Shown piece by piece: positions 24,965 through 33,597 of a DNA stretch of 64,000 nt. Numbering within the stretch: position 1 is the first letter of the stretch; each line of letters begins with the position of its first letter. The stretch comes from CAUZIZ01 sp965218775 (lineage in GTDB: Bacteria; Acidobacteriota; UBA6911; RPQK01; JAJDTT01): assembly GCA_965218775.1 (NCBI GenBank), contig CBDCLS010000006.1, forward strand, positions 2,790,001 to 2,854,000, written 5' to 3'. The translations under genes were made by a program, and so were the position numbers. The notes under the pieces were generated by a model. It saw nothing but the letters and a program-made list of their open reading frames with translations, did not search any database and was not told the origin of the DNA.

Positions 24965-26438
24965 CTGGACATTCCCCATTTTTCAGAGGCCCAGAGGAAG
25001 CAGGGACAGCTGACGGGAGCTGGGATCGGGTCGAGCCCCGCCAATCCCGCTGTGGCGGCCGAATAGGAGCTGCTTGATGCCATCGGCTATGGCATAGAAG
25101 CGGAACTCCGGGATGCCGTAGATCCGTTTGGCTGCCTGCTCGATGTGTTGGACCAGAAGGGCCAGCTTGGCCCTTTTACCCAGATAGACACAGGCGAAGA
25201 AGGCGGCGATCATGACCAAGGCGGCCATATTGCGCAGGCGCTCATACTTGAGCAAACGGATGTCTTCCAACTCGTAGCTCTGCTTGATAAATCGGATCGT
25301 TTCCTCGACACGCCAGCGGCTCAGATAGCTCTCGACCACCCGCCACTGGCTCTTGCGCGAGCGTTTGACCGTCTGGTTCGTCAGAAGCATCAGGGGACGG
25401 GGGCCAAAGCCATCCACCACCACCAGGTACAGCGATTGGTCGAAACCGGGCAAACGCACCCCTCGGGCCCCAAACTCCAACCGGTAGACCTTCTCCCCCG
25501 CACTCGTCTCCTTGATCACGACTTCCCGGTAGCGGCGCCGACAACCACGCGCCCACTCCTCGGCGCTCTTCTTGCTGCGCCCTGAGATCAGGTGACGATC
25601 CCCCCGCTGGCACACCAGGAACGGGTGTCCCCGCTTCAGCAGGACTTCGAGGATCTCCTCCCGATCCCCTCCCCGGTCCATCACCCAGATCCCTCGCCCT
25701 TGGGTGGCTTTGGAGACTCGCCCAATCGCCTTGAGGATCTCGTCGTTTTCGCTCACAAAGTCCGGCGCTTTCTGCGAGTACAGCTCCTGGTACAACGGCA
25801 GCACCTCGGCACTCCCCCGCCTCGCTCCGACCACCTCACAGCACCAGTATCCATCTCGGATCTCCCCTCGGGAGCCGTCCCGGACCCGCGCCAGGTATTG
25901 CATCTTCCGGGCATATGGCTTACTCACATCCGTGGGGTCCACAATCAACAGCGTCTCCTTCTCCACCCGCCAGGCCGCCAACTCCAGCAGATTCTTTCCC
26001 ACCGCTCCTCTCAATCCCTGACGGTTGAGTTGGCGGCTCAGCCGCTCGATGACTTTCTTCAGAGCGATCTCCTCCTCCAGTGCTCGCGCAATCTCGCTGA
26101 GCCGGACCGACGCCCGACACTGCATCCCGTAGAGCACCTCCCGGATCAAACGAGCGGCGGTCTTCGGTAATCCTTCAGAGACCTTCCCCGAAAATTCTCT
26201 CAGCTGCTCTCGAATCTTCCACGCTACTTTGGCATCATGCATCTGGGTCCCTCCGCTTAATTGGTTGTTAGGTTTGGAGTTCCGCCAACCAGTCTAAGCG
26301 CTAGGGACCCACACTTTTGGGGGTCGACAGTTCCCCCATTTTCTCCCAATTTCAACCCATCCCACTTCCCTTATCGCCCTACTCTCTTGTTCTCAACTAC
26401 TTGAGAGAATTCACCCTCAATTTTTGGGGAATGTCCTG
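24965..26438 (-). mobile_element. IS4-family insertion sequence, copy 2 (tandem with copy 1)
   Basis: 1474 bp with the same ends as copy 1, in the same orientation, and flanked on both sides by the 10-bp direct repeat GTCCAGATTC (24955-24964 and 26439-26448). Its right end lies at the stop codon of the Gfo/Idh gene. Confidence 0.93.
24983..26242 (-). CDS. IS4-family DDE transposase, copy 2
   Basis: 419 aa, the same protein as at 23499-24758, with all three catalytic acids and the Y-2-R-3-E-6-K signature. It has the same ribosome-binding site and start. It is transcribed away from the Gfo/Idh gene, in the same strand sense as that gene. Confidence 0.95.
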   Translation of the reverse strand: MHDAKVAWKIREQLREFSGKVSEGLPKTAARLIREVLYGMQCRASVRLSEIARALEEEIALKKVIERLSRQLNRQGLRGAVGKNLLELAAWRVEKETLLIVDPTDVSKPYARKMQYLARVRDGSRGEIRDGYWCCEVVGARRGSAEVLPLYQELYSQKAPDFVSENDEILKAIGRVSKATQGRGIWVMDRGGDREEILEVLLKRGHPFLVCQRGDRHLISGRSKKSAEEWARGCRRRYREVVIKETSAGEKVYRLEFGARGVRLPGFDQSLYLVVVDGFGPRPLMLLTNQTVKRSRKSQWRVVESYLSRWRVEETIRFIKQSYELEDIRLLKYERLRNMAALVMIAAFFACVYLGKRAKLALLVQHIEQAAKRIYGIPEFRFYAIADGIKQLLFGRHSGIGGARPDPSSRQLSLLPLGL

Positions 26439-26448
26439 GTCCAGATTC

Positions 26449-27579
26449 CTATTTTGTCAAGTTGGGAAGCTCGATCCAACGGCGCTCTGCCTGGCTGGCT
26501 AGGACGGCATCCGCTACCTGTTGAGCTCTCAGTCCGAGCAGGAAGCTGGGAACGGCCTCTCTTTGCTCCAGGATCGCGGAAACGAATTCCCAGACGATGT
26601 CGTAGCGGAAAACAGTCGCCGGTTCTCCAGCAAAGGGGTCTCGTGGGCTCTCTGCGGGTTTCAGATAATCTTCCGGCACATCGGTAGCCGCCAGATCGCT
26701 ACCGGTTTTGCCCAGTAGGATGGTGTTTGGTGTGTGCAGTTGATACACCGCTGAACCCTCAGATCCATTGACCTCCGCCCATTCATGGTGAAAGCCCTGA
26801 CGCGCGTATCCCTTGGCCAGGATCGTTCCTTCCCAGACACCGACAGCGCCCTCCCTGAATTCACCGATCATGCTAGACCAGTCATCTACCTCGGAGGGGG
26901 GACAGGGCTTTCCGTCGGCGGTCTGGTCGCGCTCGGCGAAACGGGCGACGGCACCACAGACCCAATGCAGTGGACCTAAGAGGTCCATGCCCAGGTCCAA
27001 CCTGTGGATCGTCATATCGTAGAGATCTCCCGCTCCCGCCAGGTCTTTATACTGGCGCCATCCCCAGTGAGTCTCTGGGAGATCGAGGAATCGCTGGCTG
27101 CGAAAGTGGCGGGGCTCGCCCAGGGTTCCGCTCTTGAGCAGATGCTTCAAATAACGCATAGCCGGTGCAAAGCGGTAGGTGAAGGCGGTCATGTGGACGA
27201 CGCCCGCGCGGCTTGCCGCCAGGTACATTTCCTCGGCTTCAGCCGCATCGACTCCCAACGGTTTCTCGCACAGGATGTGCTTACCCGCCTGGGCAGCGGC
27301 GATCGCAATCGATCGATGGGTGAAGTTGGGGGTAGCGATTATGACCGCATCAATCTCGGGGTCCTCGACGATCTTGGTAACCTCAAGGGAACCCTTTGCC
27401 ACTCCCCACTGGTCTTGGCGTTTGGCGACGAGCTGGGCATCCTTGTCGCAGACCGCGACCACTTGAGCTCTGGGGTCCAGCTCAATCCCAGGCACGTGGT
27501 GGTAGTCGCTGACTGCTCCAGCGCCAATGATTGCGATGCGTACCGGCTTGTTTCTCAACTTGAGTTCTCCAGCGGACAT
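26449..27579 (-). CDS. Gfo/Idh/MocA family NAD(P)-dependent oxidoreductase
   Basis: A protein of 376 aa from the ATG at 27577-27579. It has an N-terminal Rossmann fold (RIAIIGAGAVSDYHHVPG), AVIIATPNFTHRSIA, and the family signature HILCEKPLG with the Lys-Pro pair that binds nicotinamide and substrate. The C-terminal domain has FTYRFAPAMRYLK and YDMTIHRLDLGMDLLG, whose Asp-x3-His pattern is typical of sugar dehydrogenases of this family. The substrate is probably a sugar or sugar acid, which fits the aldolase and glycosidase-like neighbours. The stop codon TAG (26449-26451) directly abuts the target repeat of IS copy 2, so the insertion just spared the protein but removed the native 3' untranslated region. 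Confidence 0.9.
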   Translation of the reverse strand: MSAGELKLRNKPVRIAIIGAGAVSDYHHVPGIELDPRAQVVAVCDKDAQLVAKRQDQWGVAKGSLEVTKIVEDPEIDAVIIATPNFTHRSIAIAAAQAGKHILCEKPLGVDAAEAEEMYLAASRAGVVHMTAFTYRFAPAMRYLKHLLKSGTLGEPRHFRSQRFLDLPETHWGWRQYKDLAGAGDLYDMTIHRLDLGMDLLGPLHWVCGAVARFAERDQTADGKPCPPSEVDDWSSMIGEFREGAVGVWEGTILAKGYARQGFHHEWAEVNGSEGSAVYQLHTPNTILLGKTGSDLAATDVPEDYLKPAESPRDPFAGEPATVFRYDIVWEFVSAILEQREAVPSFLLGLRAQQVADAVLASQAERRWIELPNLTK

Positions 27580-27609
27580 GGCATTATGGACCTTTCGAGA
27601 TTCGAGTCA

Positions 27610-28314
27610 ATGGATCCTGGGTCAATGTTGCCCGCAAGACCTCTACAATTCATAGCCACCGAAAAAAAGGGGCCTGTCTCGGCCTTGATATGTCGCCCCG
27701 AAAAGGCGCAATGGCTTCTCCTCCTTGCCCACGGTGCTGGAGCGGGAATGGAGCACGCTTTCATGGAGTCGATCAGTGCGGCCTTGTTCGAACTAGACAT
27801 CGCCACGTTTCGCTATCAGTTTCCCTATCGGGAACGTGGCAAGCGCTTTCCGGACTCCCAGAAGACCCTTTTGGCAACGATCGAGTCGGCGGTTGCTGCC
27901 GCCTCCGAAGCGGCGCCGGAACTCCGGCTTCTGGCCGGGGGTAAATCCATGGGCGGGCGTATGACGTCTCTGCTGGCAGCCCAATCTGGCTTGCCCCGAG
28001 TTCAGGGACTGGTCTTTCTTGGATTTCCACTGCATGCTCCGGGGAGAGCGGATGTTCGGCGGGCCGACCACCTGCCGCAGATCGAGATGCCCATGCTCTT
28101 TTTGCAGGGAACCCGTGACAGGCTTGCAGATCTGACATTGCTTGAGCCCATCTGCGAGCAACTGGGAGACGGGGCGACACTTCATGTGGTGGAGTCGGCG
28201 GACCACTCTTTCCATGTACCGCGAAAGTCGGGGAAGACCGACCATGAGATTCTGGGGCAGCTAGCCAGCAGCATAGCGGATTGGACCGCAAGGCTTCTCC
28301 CAACGACGCACTAG
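27610..28314 (+). CDS. alpha/beta hydrolase of the Tex30/KANL3-like type
   Basis: A protein of 234 aa if it starts at the ATG at 27610; 27586 and 27625 are alternatives, and none has a strong ribosome-binding site. The order is LLLLAHGAGAGMEHAFM (oxyanion strand), TFRYQFPYRERGKRFPD, the nucleophile elbow GGKSMGGRM with Ser, LVFLGFPLHAPGRAD, a strand with MLFLQGTRDRLAD (acid), and VVESADHSFHVP (His). The full triad is present. Members of this cytoplasmic hydrolase group are poorly characterised and the substrate is unknown. It is divergent from the Gfo/Idh gene with only about 30 bp between the starts, so the promoters must overlap coding DNA. Confidence 0.8.
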   Translation: MDPGSMLPARPLQFIATEKKGPVSALICRPEKAQWLLLLAHGAGAGMEHAFMESISAALFELDIATFRYQFPYRERGKRFPDSQKTLLATIESAVAAASEAAPELRLLAGGKSMGGRMTSLLAAQSGLPRVQGLVFLGFPLHAPGRADVRRADHLPQIEMPMLFLQGTRDRLADLTLLEPICEQLGDGATLHVVESADHSFHVPRKSGKTDHEILGQLASSIADWTARLLPTTH

Positions 28315-28368
28315 CATAACCCTTTGGCATACTCTTCTCACCTAGACTTGGGCAGACATTTCAAGTTC

Positions 28369-28930
28369 ATGCCTCCGCGCCCGCTGACTCTGCTGATTCT
28401 CATTCTGACACTCCAAGGTATCCCACTGGCTCAGCAGCGGACGGTGCCTGCAAGTGGATACCGCGATTGGAAGGTCTACGGTGGTGGTCCGGAGAGGATC
28501 AACGCATCTTCGTCACCAAGGAACACTATATCTACGCCCTGGATGCCCGCAGTGGAAGGCTGATTGCAGACTTCGGAGATTCCGGGCGCGTCGATATCAG
28601 GCTGGGGTTGGGGCGTCCACCCGAGACCCTCAGCATCTGGGCCAGATCACCGGGAGTGATCTATCGAGATCTGCTGATACAGGGCAGTGTTATGAGTGAG
28701 GATCTGCCGGCACCGCCGGGTGACCTATGTGCCTACGATGCCCGATCCGGAGAGCTTCGTTGGACATTTCACACCATTCCCCACCCGGGAGAAACGGGCT
28801 ACGAGACCTGGCCAGAGGATGCTTGGAGGAAGGTCGGAGCCTGAAGGCGCAAACCGGTGAGAGGGTCTGGTACTTTCAGATGGTTCGCCACGATCTCTGG
28901 GACCGCGACCTACCGGCGCTGCCACGATCG
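28369..28930 (+). pseudogene. relic of a PQQ-dependent glucose dehydrogenase-type quinoprotein
   Basis: It starts like a secreted protein (MPPRPLTLLILILTLQGIPL) followed by DWKVYGGGPER. It then breaks and resumes in another frame with IYALDARSGRLIADFGDSG, GVIYRDLLIQGSVMSEDLP and WTFHTIPHPGETGYETWPED. It breaks again before TGERVWYFQMVRHDLWDRD. These are landmark segments of eight-bladed PQQ alcohol/glucose dehydrogenases, normally spread over 600-700 residues, here cut to about 190 codons by internal deletions and frameshifts. The 3' end runs into the convergent ankyrin gene. It is clearly inactive. Confidence 0.85.
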
Positions 28931-28933
28931 CTG

Positions 28934-29566
28934 TTATTTTGCCCCGGCCTTCTTGAGGATCTCGATCACCTCATCGTGGCCGGATGCCCACATAAGGACC
29001 GTCATACCCGAGTTGTCCTCATCCCTGACCTTGGCTCCCTTGTCCAACAGCGCTTGGACGATCTGGGCATTCCCGGTTGCTGCAGCCCACATCAGAGCGG
29101 TTCCTCCCAGCTTGTTCTCGGAATTCACCCTGGCACCCTTTCCCAGGAGCGCCTGTACCATTTCAAAATTGCCGGATGCGGAGGCACGGATCAGTGCGCT
29201 CCAACCCTCCTTGTCCTGTGCATTTACGCGGGTGCCTTTCTCCAGGAGAGCCTGGACGACTTCTAGATGTCCCCTGTCCGCCGCTTGCAGCAGGGCGGTC
29301 CTGCCCTTCTTGTCCTGGGTGCCCGTTTTGGCTCCTTTTTCCAGGAGCGCTTTGACAATTTCGATATGCCCTTCCTCGGAGGCGGCCATCAAGGCGGTTC
29401 TGCCCTCTTTATCCTTGTCATTGACCTTGACACCCTTTTCCAGCAGGGCCTGAACCACCTGGGTATCGCCTTTTTGCGCAGCCTGAATCAAACTCTCATC
29501 GGCGCCGAGTAGGGAAAAAGTTGTTGAACACAGAATCAAGACCGGGACAAGCAGCATTCTGGACAT
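28934..29566 (-). CDS. secreted ankyrin-repeat protein
   Basis: A protein of 210 aa from the ATG at 29564-29566, with AGGAGG seven bases upstream; a longer frame to 29695 has no ribosome-binding site. The signal peptide is MSRMLLVPVLILCSTTFSLLG. The rest is six ankyrin units of about 33 residues, such as GRTALMAASEEGHIEIVKAL and GGTALMWAAATGNAQIVQAL, the last one capped and degenerate (HDEVIEILKKAGAK). Ankyrin repeats bind other proteins; export points to the periplasm or outside. It lies convergent to the decayed quinoprotein gene. No partner is suggested by the neighbours. Confidence 0.88.
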   Translation of the reverse strand: MSRMLLVPVLILCSTTFSLLGADESLIQAAQKGDTQVVQALLEKGVKVNDKDKEGRTALMAASEEGHIEIVKALLEKGAKTGTQDKKGRTALLQAADRGHLEVVQALLEKGTRVNAQDKEGWSALIRASASGNFEMVQALLGKGARVNSENKLGGTALMWAAATGNAQIVQALLDKGAKVRDEDNSGMTVLMWASGHDEVIEILKKAGAK

Positions 29567-29737
29567 CTTCGGCCCTCCTAAGTTTTCAAGCCTTTTCGTG
29601 TTGAGAGGCAATTGTGACCCAGATTCGGGGTGGGAAGCAATCGACCATCGAGTTTGAGCATGAGTTGAGCGCACGGAAGATGGCCTTTTCTTCATGGACG
29701 TTTTGCACTACTTCCAGCTGCCGCTATACTCCACCTT

Positions 29738-29777
29738 AGTACACTGGAACGTTGCCGTATTTACGTTCCAGTGTACT
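29738..29777. promoter_or_regulatory. perfect 15-bp inverted repeat upstream of the aldolase gene
   Basis: AGTACACTGGAACGT (29738-29752) is the exact reverse complement of ACGTTCCAGTGTACT (29763-29777), with a 10-base spacer. It lies between the divergent ankyrin and aldolase genes, 41 bp before the aldolase start. It could be a repressor operator, a strong hairpin in the leader, or part of a small mobile palindrome. The 252-bp gap 29567-29818 holds nothing else I recognise. Confidence 0.7.
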
Positions 29778-29818
29778 TGGGTTTTCAAGACATACTCGCC
29801 TACGAGAAGGAGAACAAC

Positions 29819-30580
29819 GTGAACATGCGACCCAACAGAGTGAAACGGAAACTGGCCGCCGGTGGAACGGCCTATCTAATTTCGGGTTTGGAAGGCCCAG
29901 ACGAGATTGACCAGTTCGGACCGGTGGGATTCGACGGAGCCTGGTTGGAAGCGGAGCACGGATCCGTGGATTTCGGGGACATCCCCGATTTGAGCCGAGC
30001 CTGTGACTTGTGGGGCATGACCTCAGTCTTGCGAGTGAATAGCAATCAGCAGTCGCTCATCTACAGGAGCCTGGACCGCGGGGTTCAGGGCATCGTGGTG
30101 CCGCATGTCAACACTCGGGAAGAAGCGGAGAACGTGGTGGAAGGGGGCAAGTTCGCACCCTTGGGCCGGAGGGGCCTGTTCACCAGTCGTCAGGGTATTG
30201 GTGTGGCGGACTACGTGTCGGTGGCCAATGATCAGACACTCCTGATCGTGCTGATCGAGGACATTATCGCGGTGGAGAACCTTGACCAGATTCTGGAGGT
30301 GGACCACATCGACGTCTTCTTCGTGGCTCCCAGCGACCTGGCGGCCACAATGGGACTGATCGGTCAGCTTGACCATCCTCAGGTGCAGACGATCATCGAT
30401 GAGACCCTGGCGAGAATCCAGAAGCGCGGCCGCGTGGCCGGTACACTGGCCAATAACGAAAACGTGCACCGATACTCAGCTGCCGGAGTCCGCTGCTTCC
30501 TGACCAACACCGCTCCCTGGTTGGAGGCTGGTGCCAAGGATTTCATGGACCGAAGCGAAACGGCCAGGGGTGGGAATTAA
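29819..30580 (+). CDS. HpcH/HpaI family aldolase/citrate lyase-type protein
   Basis: A protein of 253 aa with a likely GTG start at 29819, six bases after AAGGAG; the ATG two codons later is possible. Family marks are WLEAEHGSVDFGDIPDL (catalytic His and Glu region), VLRVNSNQQSLIYRSLDRGV, GIVVPHVNTREEAENVV, LIEDIIAVENLDQIL (metal-binding Glu) and FFVAPSDLAATMG (Asp). These class II pyruvate aldolases cleave 2-keto-3-deoxy sugar acids or similar acids. The neighbouring sugar oxidoreductases fit a sugar-acid route. An IS4-family element was inserted 50 bp after the stop, so any downstream operon partner has been cut off. Confidence 0.88.
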   Translation: MNMRPNRVKRKLAAGGTAYLISGLEGPDEIDQFGPVGFDGAWLEAEHGSVDFGDIPDLSRACDLWGMTSVLRVNSNQQSLIYRSLDRGVQGIVVPHVNTREEAENVVEGGKFAPLGRRGLFTSRQGIGVADYVSVANDQTLLIVLIEDIIAVENLDQILEVDHIDVFFVAPSDLAATMGLIGQLDHPQVQTIIDETLARIQKRGRVAGTLANNENVHRYSAAGVRCFLTNTAPWLEAGAKDFMDRSETARGGN

Positions 30581-30630
30581 AGAATAGGCTTTCTGAATCT
30601 ACCTTGGTGTTCAGTAGTATATTAGAGGTT

Positions 30631-32104
30631 CAGGACATTCCCCAAAAATTGAGGGTGAATTCTCTCAAGTAGTTGAGAACAAGAGAGTAGGGCGATAAGG
30701 GAAGTGGGATGGGTTGAAATTGGGAGAAAATGGGGGAACTGTCGACCCCCAAAAGTGTGGGTCCCTAGCGCTTAGACTGGTTGGCGGAACTCCAAACCTA
30801 ACAACCAATTAAGCGGAGGGACCCAGATGCATGATGCCAAAGTAGCGTGGAAGATTCGAGAGCAGCTGAGAGAATTTTCGGGGAAGGTCTCTGAAGGATT
30901 ACCGAAGACCGCCGCTCGTTTGATCCGGGAGGTGCTCTACGGGATGCAGTGTCGGGCGTCGGTCCGGCTCAGCGAGATTGCGCGAGCACTGGAGGAGGAG
31001 ATCGCTCTGAAGAAAGTCATCGAGCGGCTGAGCCGCCAACTCAACCGTCAGGGATTGAGAGGAGCGGTGGGAAAGAATCTGCTGGAGTTGGCGGCCTGGC
31101 GGGTGGAGAAGGAGACGCTGTTGATTGTGGACCCCACGGATGTGAGTAAGCCATATGCCCGGAAGATGCAATACCTGGCGCGGGTCCGGGACGGCTCCCG
31201 AGGGGAGATCCGAGATGGATACTGGTGCTGTGAGGTGGTCGGAGCGAGGCGGGGGAGTGCCGAGGTGCTGCCGTTGTACCAGGAGCTGTACTCGCAGAAA
31301 GCGCCGGACTTTGTGAGCGAAAACGACGAGATCCTCAAGGCGATTGGGCGAGTCTCCAAAGCCACCCAAGGGCGAGGGATCTGGGTGATGGACCGGGGAG
31401 GGGATCGGGAGGAGATCCTCGAAGTCCTGCTGAAGCGGGGACACCCGTTCCTGGTGTGCCAGCGGGGGGATCGTCACCTGATCTCAGGGCGCAGCAAGAA
31501 GAGCGCCGAGGAGTGGGCGCGTGGTTGTCGGCGCCGCTACCGGGAAGTCGTGATCAAGGAGACGAGTGCGGGGGAGAAGGTCTACCGGTTGGAGTTTGGG
31601 GCCCGAGGGGTGCGTTTGCCCGGTTTCGACCAATCGCTGTACCTGGTGGTGGTGGATGGCTTTGGCCCCCGTCCCCTGATGCTTCTGACGAACCAGACGG
31701 TCAAACGCTCGCGCAAGAGCCAGTGGCGGGTGGTCGAGAGCTATCTGAGCCGCTGGCGTGTCGAGGAAACGATCCGATTTATCAAGCAGAGCTACGAGTT
31801 GGAAGACATCCGTTTGCTCAAGTATGAGCGCCTGCGCAATATGGCCGCCTTGGTCATGATCGCCGCCTTCTTCGCCTGTGTCTATCTGGGTAAAAGGGCC
31901 AAGCTGGCCCTTCTGGTCCAACACATCGAGCAGGCAGCCAAACGGATCTACGGCATCCCGGAGTTCCGCTTCTATGCCATAGCCGATGGCATCAAGCAGC
32001 TCCTATTCGGCCGCCACAGCGGGATTGGCGGGGCTCGACCCGATCCCAGCTCCCGTCAGCTGTCCCTGCTTCCTCTGGGCCTCTGAAAAATGGGGAATGT
32101 CCAG
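30631..32104 (+). mobile_element. IS4-family insertion sequence, copy 3
   Basis: 1474 bp, in opposite orientation to copies 1 and 2, with ends CAGGACATTCCCCA and TGGGGAATGTCCAG. It is flanked by a clean 10-bp target duplication, ATTAGAGGTT (30621-30630 and 32105-32114). This copy defines the true ends and target-site length of the element. Confidence 0.95.
30827..32086 (+). CDS. IS4-family DDE transposase, copy 3
   Basis: 419 aa, identical in protein to the copies at 23499 and 24983. It has the intact Y-2-R-3-E-6-K signature and a GGAGGG ribosome-binding site before the ATG. Three identical proteins in 9 kb show recent transposition. Confidence 0.95.
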   Translation: MHDAKVAWKIREQLREFSGKVSEGLPKTAARLIREVLYGMQCRASVRLSEIARALEEEIALKKVIERLSRQLNRQGLRGAVGKNLLELAAWRVEKETLLIVDPTDVSKPYARKMQYLARVRDGSRGEIRDGYWCCEVVGARRGSAEVLPLYQELYSQKAPDFVSENDEILKAIGRVSKATQGRGIWVMDRGGDREEILEVLLKRGHPFLVCQRGDRHLISGRSKKSAEEWARGCRRRYREVVIKETSAGEKVYRLEFGARGVRLPGFDQSLYLVVVDGFGPRPLMLLTNQTVKRSRKSQWRVVESYLSRWRVEETIRFIKQSYELEDIRLLKYERLRNMAALVMIAAFFACVYLGKRAKLALLVQHIEQAAKRIYGIPEFRFYAIADGIKQLLFGRHSGIGGARPDPSSRQLSLLPLGL

Positions 32105-32177
32105 ATTAGAGGTTGGGTTGATTGGTTCTGCGGCAGAGAGGATAATGGAGAGGTAATTTTCCCAAGGAGGAGCGAAC

Positions 32178-33467
32178 ATGTCTACATCCATTGATCGACG
32201 AAGTTTTCTGGGTAGCGCGGCACTGGGTGCTGCTGCGTCCAACGTGACCCTCTCGGCCAAGGCCAGATCCAGATACGATTCCCCCAATACCCGGGTCGTG
32301 CTCGGGATCATGGGCATGAGCCGGGGTAGGAGCCTGGCGATGAGCTTGGGCAGCCAGCCCAACGTCCATCTGAAATACATCTGTGATGTGGACTCCCAGC
32401 GCTTGGATAAGGTAGCCAAGATGCTGGAGGAGAAGCTGGGAAAGGCCCCACAGAAGGTGACCGACTTCAGGAGAATCCTGGAGGATCCCTCTGTCGACGC
32501 TCTGGCCAACGCGGGCCCCAATCACTGGCATGCGCCCGGTACGATTCTGGCCTGCTCTGCCGGCAAGCACGTCTACGTCGAGAAGCCCTGCAGCCACAAT
32601 CCCCGAGAGGGAGAGCTCATGGTCCAGGCGGCTCGCAAGTACAATCGGGCCGTCCAGATGGGGACCCAGCGACGGAGCTCACCCGGGACTCAGGAGGCCA
32701 TTCAGCAGCTCCACGAAGGCGTCATCGGACGCGTCTACATGGTGCGAACCTGGTACAACAGCGGCCGCGGTACGCTGGGAAGAGGAAAACCGGCTCCAGT
32801 ACCGTCCCATCTGGATTACGATATGTGGCAAGGGCCGGCTCCCCGGTTTCCCTACAAGGACAATCTGATCCACTACAACTGGCATTGGCATTGGCATTGG
32901 GGCAACGGTGAGCTGGGAAACAACGGGGTCCACACCCTGGATCTGTGCCGCTGGGGCATGGGAGTTGACTATCCGACCGGGGTGACTTCCAGCGGAGGTC
33001 GCTACTGCTTCGACGATGACCAGGAAACCCCCGATACCCACACGGTCTGCTACGAATTCCCAGGCAAGCGCTCCATCACCTGGGCCGGATTGAGCTGTAA
33101 TCGTCACAGCCCGGGTTTCATTACGTTCTATGGAGACAAGGGGGCGCTGGATCTGGGGACAAAGGGTTCCTACGAGATCTTCGACAAAGATGGCGAAGTG
33201 GTGAAGAAGTCCCCTGCGGACACCTACGGCGACATTCCACACGCCCAGAACTTCCTGGCGGCAATCCGCAATGACAAGCCTCTCAGTTTGAACACGGAAA
33301 TCGAAGAGGCCCACAAGACCACCCTGATGTGCCACCTGGGAAACATCGCCCATCGAATCGGGCGAAACTTGATCTGCGACCCCAGCAACGGTCACATCAA
33401 GAACGATTCGGAGGCCATGGAGCACTGGTCTCGAGAGTATGCCAAGGGGTGGGAGCCCAAGGTGTAA
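32178..33467 (+). CDS. Gfo/Idh/MocA family oxidoreductase with twin-arginine signal
   Basis: A protein of 429 aa from the ATG at 32178, with AGGAGG seven bases upstream. The N-terminus STSIDRRSFLGSAALGAAAS is a Tat-type signal, so the enzyme probably acts in the periplasm with its cofactor bound before export. Then come a Rossmann fold (VLGIMGMSRGRSLAM), ALANAGPNHWHAPGTI, the signature HVYVEKPCSHNPREGE, and IHYNWHWHWHWGNGELGNNG, a Trp/His-rich stretch typical of this exported branch. The substrate is unknown, likely a sugar derivative. IS copy 3 lies 73 bp upstream, and about 60 bp of native leader remain, so the promoter may have been displaced or supplied by the element. Confidence 0.92.
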   Translation: MSTSIDRRSFLGSAALGAAASNVTLSAKARSRYDSPNTRVVLGIMGMSRGRSLAMSLGSQPNVHLKYICDVDSQRLDKVAKMLEEKLGKAPQKVTDFRRILEDPSVDALANAGPNHWHAPGTILACSAGKHVYVEKPCSHNPREGELMVQAARKYNRAVQMGTQRRSSPGTQEAIQQLHEGVIGRVYMVRTWYNSGRGTLGRGKPAPVPSHLDYDMWQGPAPRFPYKDNLIHYNWHWHWHWGNGELGNNGVHTLDLCRWGMGVDYPTGVTSSGGRYCFDDDQETPDTHTVCYEFPGKRSITWAGLSCNRHSPGFITFYGDKGALDLGTKGSYEIFDKDGEVVKKSPADTYGDIPHAQNFLAAIRNDKPLSLNTEIEEAHKTTLMCHLGNIAHRIGRNLICDPSNGHIKNDSEAMEHWSREYAKGWEPKV

Positions 33468-33526
33468 CTCCTGATTGTCAATGGGCGGTCAGTTCAGGGA
33501 GTAACTTTGGTCGGCGTTAGCAGACT

Positions 33527-33595
33527 TGCTGCTGTCCGACTCTCTCCTCGGAACTTGGGCTCATCTTGCTGACAAGTCGCTCGCGGCTCTGTCGG
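33527..33595 (+). repeat. 70-bp dispersed direct repeat, copy A
   Basis: TGCTGCTGTCCG-ACTCTCTCC through GACAAGTC and GCGGCTCTGTCGG resembles 35143-35215 in the same orientation, about 80% identical by eye. The two copies flank the propeller gene 33598-35046 on both sides. Confidence 0.6.
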
Positions 33596-33597
33596 TC

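Noticed and set aside
32881..32902. Microsatellite-like TGGCAT run in the Gfo/Idh gene
   Set aside because: It encodes the Trp-His stretch typical of this exported oxidoreductase branch.
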